From assembly GCA_016801845.1 (NCBI GenBank), contig CM028931.1:16544305-16608304 (forward strand): 64,000 bases of DNA, given 5' to 3'. Source of the DNA: Polydactylus sextarius (taxonomy: Eukaryota; Chordata; Actinopteri; Polynemidae). Each line of letters begins with the position of its first letter. Position 1 is the first letter of the stretch. This document shows, in pieces, positions 50,701 through 59,700 of the stretch. The notes beneath the pieces are model-generated. The model ran no database searches. It saw only the letters and a list, made by a program, of their open reading frames with translations, and was not told where the DNA came from. Position numbers and translations under genes: made by a program.

Positions 50701-53700
50701 TTTGTGCACCTGTTACGTTCTGTTACATAATTTCTTCGCTAATTTACTAGAGCTAGCATGCTAACTAGCTAGCCTTGCCTACAACTTTAGCATTTACACC
50801 AGTTTACATCATTTCTTTGCTAATTAAAGAGTTTTAGCTTTAGCTACATAGCCAGTGTTAGCATTTATAGCAGTTTACATTGTTTAACTCTTGTTGTGCT
50901 ACTTCTACTAATGTTAGCATGCTAACCAGCTAGCTTGCTTGCAACTTTAGCATTTACATTTGGTTACACTATTTCTATCATTGCTAACAATCACCTCCGG
51001 ACAGTTTTAACCTTGTTTTGCATCCTCTACCAATGCTAGCATGCTAACTAGCTAGCCCTGCATGCACCTTTAGTATATACACCTGTTTACATCACATCAC
51101 TTTGCTAGCTTATGTCTTTAAACATGCGATATGCAAGTTGGAGTTCTAGCTACATTAGCATTTATAGCGGTTTACATAATTTCTTTGCTAGTTTTACCTC
51201 TTGTTTTGGTTTCTTCTATTAAAGTTAGCATGCTAACTAGCAAACATTTTCTGCAACATTAGCATTGACACCTGTTTACATCATTTTCTTCTTCACTAAT
51301 CATCATCTCCGGTAAATTTTATTCTTGTCTGGCTTCTTCTACTAGCATTAGCATGCTAACCAGCTAGCCAAACTACTTGGAGGTGTTTTTTTTTTCTCTG
51401 CAGAAGAGAAATGGTTTTGTGGACTCACCTCCAGCGCAGGTGGCCGAGCACTCGGACCAGGGCAGGTGGTTCCAGGAGAAGCCGACCTCGTTGTCGCCGC
51501 TTCCCGTTCGCTGGATGGGAACGTTGAACTTGTAGCGTATTCCCATGTTCTGCTCCTGGAGGAGGACCTGAAACGAAGGAGCAGAGAGAATAAAAAGCTG
51601 CGTTAGTTGTGTTTGGGGCTGCACAAGCAAGAAGTTGCACATCTCTTGTTAGTATCATCTTCAGTCGTTTTAACACCTGTTTACATCATTTCTCGCTTCG
51701 CTCGCTAGTTTCTTTAAAAGGTGCTATATGTATGTTTTAGCTTTAGCTACATAGCTAATGTTAGCATTAATAGCTATTTGTCATTTCTTTTCTTGCTAAT
51801 CATCATCTCTAGTCATTTTAAGACTTGTGCGCCTTCTACTAAAACTAGCATGCTAACCAGCTAGTCCTGCTAGCAACTTTAGCATTAACACCTCTTTACA
51901 TTATCTCTTTGCTTGCTAATCTCTTTAAAGTCTTCGCTACGTAGCGAAATCTAAAACTCACATGTAGCACATGTGAGTTTTAGATTTTGCTACATAGCAA
52001 AGACTTGATTTGCTTATTCTATTAAAGCTAGCATGCTAATCAGCTAGCCCTGACTTTTACATCTCATTTTCTGATGCCACTTTGCGTACATTAGCTTAAA
52101 CTTCAGCACTAACACCTGTTTATGCATTTTTTTTTTGCTTACTTATCTCTTTAAAGGTGCTATATGGAAGTTTTAGCTTTCGCTACTAAGCTAATGTTAG
52201 CATTAACACCTGTTTACATCAGGTCTTTGCTCAGTTAATGCTATTTGCTTTTCGCTTCTTCTACTAAAGCTAGCATGCTAACCAGCTAGCCCTAACTTTT
52301 CTGACCCATCTTCTAATGACACTTTTTTTTTTTTTTGCTTGCTAATCTCTTTAAAGGTGCTATAAGCAAGTTTTAGCTTTCGCTACATACTTAACATTAG
52401 CATTAACACCTCTTTATAAAGTGTCTTTCTAACGATCATCTCCTGTAACTTTGACTCGTATTTTTCTTCTTCTACTAAAGCTAGCATGCTAACCAGCATC
52501 ACAACAGAATAGCGGCTGCACAAATCAATCGACAGCTCTGCGATGACATTCATTAGCACCAATAACAGCGTCTTTAAATGCAGTTTGAAGAGTCTGGATC
52601 ACTGAGGCCCCCGGTGGGGTTTATATTGATTTAGCTGGATGTAGAAACCGAGGAAGTTTAGGCACCGATCTTCAAGCCGCAGAGAAATGGCCAGTGGTCG
52701 AGTGGCCGCTCGCTTCGTCTGTGTGGTCTGGTATTTTCAGCGTTCATGTCAAAGCAGAAAAACCACCGAGAGTTACGGCAAGAAACAGGCTCAGTTGCCT
52801 CATATCCACACACACAAACATGCACAAGCAACATTTTATGTATTTATGGTGTTTAAACTTTAACGTGCACGTGCAGCAGAAACACGGTTACGCACTAAAT
52901 CAAGTGACACTTTGTTTGGACTGTTTTTTTTCCCCCCTCAATAATCGACAGATAAATATCTTTCAAAACCCAAACCGCTGCCTGAGGGGTCGTCTGAGGT
53001 CAGCGGCCAGATGTTTGAGCTCGTGTGGACGGACGTGGACCGACAGCACCGAGGACGAGCTACAACAAAGGATCAGCTCTGAGCTGAAGAGAGAGGACGG
53101 TTCGTTTCAACACCGCGTCGACGAAAACTTAAAGGTGACGTGCGACGTAGCAAAACGTTAGCGTTAGCGTCTAATTAGCAAGTGTAGTTTTGCGTCTAAG
53201 TCCTTGTACACTAGTAACACAAGTATCACTATTGTTAAATTCTTTAGCTGCAGCTTTAAAGGAGACGTGAAGGATTTAGCGACACCTAGTGGTCGGGTCG
53301 CAGATTGCAACGAACTGAGCACAACTCAAGGTGACGTTCAGGTAACATAAAAAACACAAAAACGCCTTCTTTAGAGGCAAAGTTTGGTTTGTTTGTCCGT
53401 TCTAGGCTGCCGTACAAACATGGCCGCCCCCTGTTGCCATGGTAACTTAAAGAAAAACCCATTTATGAATATTATAATCAATTTCTAACAGTAGATATTC
53501 CTAAATATTGAAAAATAGTAATATAAAAACACACAAACGCCTTCTTTGGAGCCAAATTTTGGTTTGTTTGTTCTTTCTAGGCTGCCGTACAAAGATGGCC
53601 GCCCCCTGTCGCCATGGTAACTTAAAGAGAAACACAATTATCTTTCATTTTAAGTGTTATTACGTGAATAAAAAACATATTTTTGAGTATTATAGTTAAT

Positions 53701-56700
53701 TATTTACAAAGTATTCTCCTTAATCTTTTACTGTGATAATATAAAAACATAAAAACACCTTTTTTAGAACCAAACTTTGGTTTGTTTGTCCGTTCTAGGC
53801 CACCGTACAAACATGGCCACCCCCGTCGTCATGGTAACTTAAATAAAATCACAATTATTATTAATTCTAGGTGTTAATACACTAATAAAAGTCACAATTG
53901 TTAATATTATGGTCAAATATTCTTCTAAATCTTGTACTGTAGTTATATAAAGTCAGTTTTTGTGTTTTGTTTGTCCGTTTTGAGCCACCGTACAAACATG
54001 GCCGCCTTCTTGGAAGCAAATCCACTTCCTGTCCTTATTCTCTTTAATTTTAGTTGTTTTGCACCGATAAAAAACACAGTTGTGATTAGTAAAGTCAATA
54101 TTTTTAACAGCTGATCCTCTGTAAATCTGTAAGTCGACGTCTCACCATGACGACCAGGTTTTCGGTGGTCGCCCCCAGCGCCTCCAGAGACTCGGGTTCG
54201 TCCGACGGTCTCTTGTAGTGAAAAGTCGTCCCTGCGATTTCGAACTTCCTGGGCCAATCGATGGTCCACGCTCCGTTGATGTAATAATCATCTTCTTCTG
54301 ATTTCAACGCTGAGACGTCACAGAAAGAAAATAAAAGAAAAAAGTTTAGTTTAGTTTAGATCCAACTAACTAACTGATAATTAGCACAACTGAAGATGCT
54401 GTATTGGTTTAATGTTGAGGATCGTCCTCAGGGGAACATGAGTGTCTGAACCAGATTTAAACCATTTCTGTTCATCCTCTGGGAACTTAGATTAACGAAT
54501 AGATACCATACTGGTTTAAGGTAGAGGATCATCCTCAGAAGAACATGACTTAAAGTCACCCAGGTTCATCCTCTGGGAACCTTGAATATCTGTGCCACAA
54601 ATTTATTTTTTAAATATAGGATCATCCTCAGGGGAACATGAGTGTCTGCACCAGATTTTAAGTCATTCAAGTCCTCCTCTTAAAATCTTTTGATATATTC
54701 ATTAATAATCAGGCTCATGGTCAATGTGTGTTAATGTAGAGGATCATCCTCAGGGGAACACGACTTAAAGTCACTTCTGGGGACCATGCATATCTGTATC
54801 TGTACCTATAAAGATATAACACTTAAAAACTCAAATAGCTTTAGTTTAGAGCTAGTAAACAACTGATAATTATTACTGGTTTAATGTGGAGGATCATCCT
54901 CAGGGGAACATGAATGTCTGAACCAGTTTTATAGTCATTCAAAGCTAAAGTAAAACTCAAATATAAGTCGACAGGTGGAGGAAAGTTCATGTTTATGTCA
55001 AACATGACAACACCAGAGTTGTCGGCCGAGTGTTGTCACGTGCAGCGACACGTTACGTTACGTTACGTTACGTTACGTCATCGTAACGAACACGTCTTGA
55101 TTTAGAGACGAGGAAACAACAACAACAACAACAAAAAAAAACACTCCTCAGGTGAAAAAGCGCTTTGGACGAAGCCGGTGAAGTGAATCAGCTTCTCTCG
55201 CTCCGTCTGGTTGTCAAAACAAAACCTCGGTCTCCAAGAACAACAGATCTGAAAATATCCACTTTCTCCGCCGTTGAAACGAGGCCAAATTGAGCAGAAA
55301 CGATCCAGGATCTGTAGTTTAGCGCGCTCGAACGCATCGCGACCACGATCGCAAAAAAAAAACGGCAAGACGGCGAACGACGACTCTGCTGCGATGTTAC
55401 AAAAAGTTACAAATTACACTCTTTAAAGTTTGATATATAGACATCATATCCTCCGTAATCCTGGAGGACCAGGCAGCTGTCACCGAGGCGCCATAAATCT
55501 GACGCAGCTCGCTCTCGCTTCAAAGTGGAACTTAAGCCTTCGTTCAACACCATCCGCTATAAATTCAACGCGCTGTCGCACGTTTTCTTCTTCTTTGTTG
55601 TTAATGAAAAAGACGAAGCACAGACAGACGGAACGTGGCTTCACTGAATCTGCTTGTTCTGATTGTTTTTTTTTTTTTTTAAGGTTGTTGTTTAGTCTGG
55701 AACGAAGCGCAGGCGATGGGGTTTCCAAGAAACAAGAAACAAGAAACAGGCGTTATTAAATGATGGCACCTTTTTAGATTTTTATTTTTATTATTCTTTT
55801 TTTTGCGAGGAAATCCCTGGAAACGAGCGCCGACAGGACGGAGCAGAAAACACGACACGGCTTCGACTAAAGACACAAAACGCTGCGGTGAATTACAGGC
55901 TGGATTGCACGTTAGCATGCTAACGCTAGCGTGCTAACATTAGCATGCTAACAGGATGAAAACGCTAACACTTTCAGATTTATTGTAGTTTAGTTTAAAG
56001 GTAAATAACAACTGGAAATCAGCACAACTGCAAATATTATACTGGTTTAATGTGGAGGATCATCCTCAGAGGAACATGACTTAAAGTCACCTGGGTTCAT
56101 CCTCTGGGGAGCATGAATATCTGCACCAATATTTGTAAAAATATAACATTTAAAAACTCAAATAGCATGTTTAGTTTAGAGTCAACTGACTATTAGCACA
56201 ACTGCAGATACCATACTGGTTTAATGTGGAGGATCATCCTCCTAAAGACAATGAGGGATCATGAATGATTAAAACATTTTTATTTTATATTAAAAAAAAT
56301 CTTTAGGATCTATCCTCTGGGGGACATGAATATCACAAGCGATAGCTCTCTGGGGAGCATGAATATCATGGCAAAGTGTTTTGGTAAAACTTTCTAAAAA
56401 CAAAAACATCAACATGTTTGTGGCTCTAGATGAAAGGTTAAGTGACCAGATCCTCTGGGGACCACGAATGTCTGAAAAGCTCCATCCAACAGAAATCGAA
56501 CATACGTCCACGTTGACGCTCGTCACTCACCGATGTAATTCTTAGAGATGGCGACTTCTTTAATCTCGATGTGGACTGATCCTTTAGGGATGTTGACCAC
56601 CTCCATGTAGCCTGAGACACAAGATCACTCGTTAAGGTAGCACCCTTCCTTCCTTCCTTCCTTCCTTCCTCCTTCCTTCCTTCCCTCCTCCTTCCTTCCC

Positions 56701-59700
56701 TTCTTCCTTCCTTCCCTCCTCCACCCTTCCTTCCTTCCTTCCTTCCTCCTTCCTTCCTTCCTTCCCTCCTTCCTCCTTCCTCCTCCCCTTCCTTCCTTCC
56801 TTCCTTCCTTCCTTCCTTCCTTCCTTCCTTCCTTCCTCCTCCTCCCCTTCCTTCCCTCCTTCCTTCCTCCTTCCTTCCTTCTTTCCTTCTCTCCCTCCTA
56901 CTCTCCCATTCCTCCTTCCTTCCCTCACTCCTTCCTTCCTTCCCTCCCTCCTTCCTTCCCGACCCTCCTTCATATCTTCCTTCCTCCCTCCTTCCTTCCT
57001 TCCCTCCCTCCTTCCTTCCTCCCTCCTTCCTTCCGTCCTCCCTCCTTCATATCTTCCTTCCTTCCTCCCTCCTTCCTTCCTTCCTCCCTCCCTCCTTCCT
57101 TCCCTCCTCCTTCCTTCCTCCCTCCTTCCTTCCCTCCCTCCTTCCTTCCTTCCTCCCTCCTTCCTTCCTTCCCTCCCTCCTTCCTTCCGTCCTCCCTCCT
57201 TCATATCTTCCTTCCTTCCTTCCCTCCCTCCTTCCTTCCCTCCTTCTTCCTTCCTTCCTCCCTCCTTCCTTCCTTCCCTCCCTCCTTCCTTCCGTCCTCC
57301 CTCCTTCATATCTTCTTCCTTCCTCCCTCCCTCCTTCCTTCCTTCCTCCCTCCTTCCTTCCTTCCCTCCTCCATCCTTCCTCCCTCCCTCCTTCCTTCCC
57401 TCCCTCCTTCCTTCCTTCCTTCCTCCCTCCTCCATCCTTCCTCCCTCCTGACATACTCTACATCAGACAGACACATAGTTACATATTAGGCAGAAGAACC
57501 TATAGAATAAATTCCAAATCACCGAAAAAGGACAAAGCAGGAGGACGAAACAATCCCCTCCTTTTCTTCTTCTTCTTTTTTTTTTTCTTCACGTGCACGC
57601 TCAGTATTTTTAGATGGTTTAGTAGCCATACCATAGAAGGAGAAATATGTTTTCTGTGTGTGTGTGTGTGTCCTGGCCTCTATAGACGACCTCAGTCTTC
57701 AGCCGTCGTCATTAAAAGTGAAAAATGTTACGTTCTGATTCTAAACAGTCGGGAAAATACGCGGCGTCGCTGAGCGACCAAGGTGAAAAAGACACGTCTT
57801 CGTCTTGGCTACGAGGAAACGTGTTGGAGTTTGGACAAAAATACCCAAAACGTATCCTCTGGGGACTGTGAATATCAACGCTTCACATTTAATTGTTCAC
57901 CTCTGAACATTCGTCGATACATCGACTAATAATCAGGCTGTTGTTAACACTGAATAAAACGAAGGTAAACGGGTCACTAAAGTGTTTGGGTTCATCCTCT
58001 GGGGAGCACGAATATCTGCATCAATACTAGTAAAGACATAACGTTTAAAAAAACAAACATACCATAGCTAACATGGTTAGTTTAGAGCTAACTAACAACT
58101 GATAATTAGCTAAACTGGAGATACTATACTGGTTTAATTTTGGGAATCATCCTCAGGGGAACATGAATGTGTCGTTTGGGTTTATCCCAAATTACACAAC
58201 ATCTGTGCTACACTTTTTAAAGTTTGTTGATATATTTACTAATAATCAGGCTGTTGTTAACACTAAAGATCGAAAAAGTGTTTGGGGTTTATCCTCTGGG
58301 GAGCATGAATATCTGCATCAATATTTGTAAAGATATGTTTTTAAAAAAAAACAAATAGCATGCTTAGTCTAGAGCTAACTAACAACTGATAATTAGCACA
58401 AAAGCAGACAGTGTATTGGTTTAATGTAGAGGATCATCCTCAGGGGAACATGAATGTGTGGACCAGATCTATGATAATCTATATAATATATACACGTTGG
58501 ATATATGTGTTATAATATTTCACTGGTTAGCGTATATTTTCAATTACAAGTCATTATGGTTCATGCTCTGTGGACTATGAATACCTGTTGTTTGCAATTC
58601 ATCCTCTGGGGGGCATGAATATCTGTGCCAATACTTGTAAAGATATAACATTTAAAAACACAAATAGCATGCTTAGTTATCTAGCTAACTAACAACTGCA
58701 GATAATATACTGGTTTAATGTAGAGGATCATCCTCAGGGGAACATATACGTCTGCACCAGATTTATGATAATCTATCTAATGTATTCACGTTGAATCTAT
58801 ATGTTGAAGTACATGTCATAGGTTGTTATGGTTCATCCTCTGCGGAATATGAATATCTATCGTTTGGGATTCAACCTCTGGGGAGCATGAATGTCTGTAT
58901 CAGTAGTTTTAAAGTTGTTTGAAGCTTAAAAACACTTCATAGTGGTTTGACGAGAAACTGAGGAGATTTCCTCTTCGGCCTTTCGGGTTCATCCTCTGGT
59001 GACTATGAATATATGTAGCAAACATCACTGTAACCAGCTTTTCTATGTGATTTTAACGACGGATTGTTTTGATTTCGAGGAATTTGGACAAAAATAAAAT
59101 CTTCTTTGCCAGAAAACCAACACATGTGGTCGTTCTCGAACAACACGTGGACTCAGATGTGTTTTTGTTTATTTTTCTGTTTTGTTTTTTTCTATTTTAC
59201 CTCCTCTGGGTAAAGATTCGTTGAACAGTCCCTCGGTGGCTTCGCAGGTGCTGCCGTCTCCTCCGCAGACCCGACATCGATCTTCTTTGGCGTCGGAGCC
59301 GAGGATGTTGTCGCAGCCGACGTGCTTCAGGAAAAAAGACAAAAACATCCTGAGGTTACGCGTCGTTAGCTCTTCATGCTAAGCTAACGAGCTTCGTAGT
59401 GAAAGTATGAGTTCTGATTCAAGACGTGGTTGAACTTTCAAAATAGAAGCTTAAAATAAAAGATGATGATACATGTTGTTTTGTTGTTTTTCTTTAAACT
59501 ACATGGTTACCTCACAGGTTTTTACATCTAGATTACAGCAGAGCTCGTAAAAACAAATAAAAATAAATAAAAAATAATGAACTCCGAGCGTTTAAACGAG
59601 CCAAAAAGTCACTGAGGGAGTCTATTAAATCTTTATCAGTTTAGCTTTTAATGTAATTCAGCTTCATCGTTGCCAATTTGTTGATCAGTCAGATTTCTAA

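Noticed and set aside
52694..53161. 155-codon open frame
   Set aside because: No recognisable domain, no splice logic with ADAMTS6 and on the opposite strand.
56632..57435. 267-codon open frame on the - strand, Glu/Gly/Arg/Lys only
   Set aside because: It is the translation of the CCTT/CCCT microsatellite and has no start context, domain or complexity.
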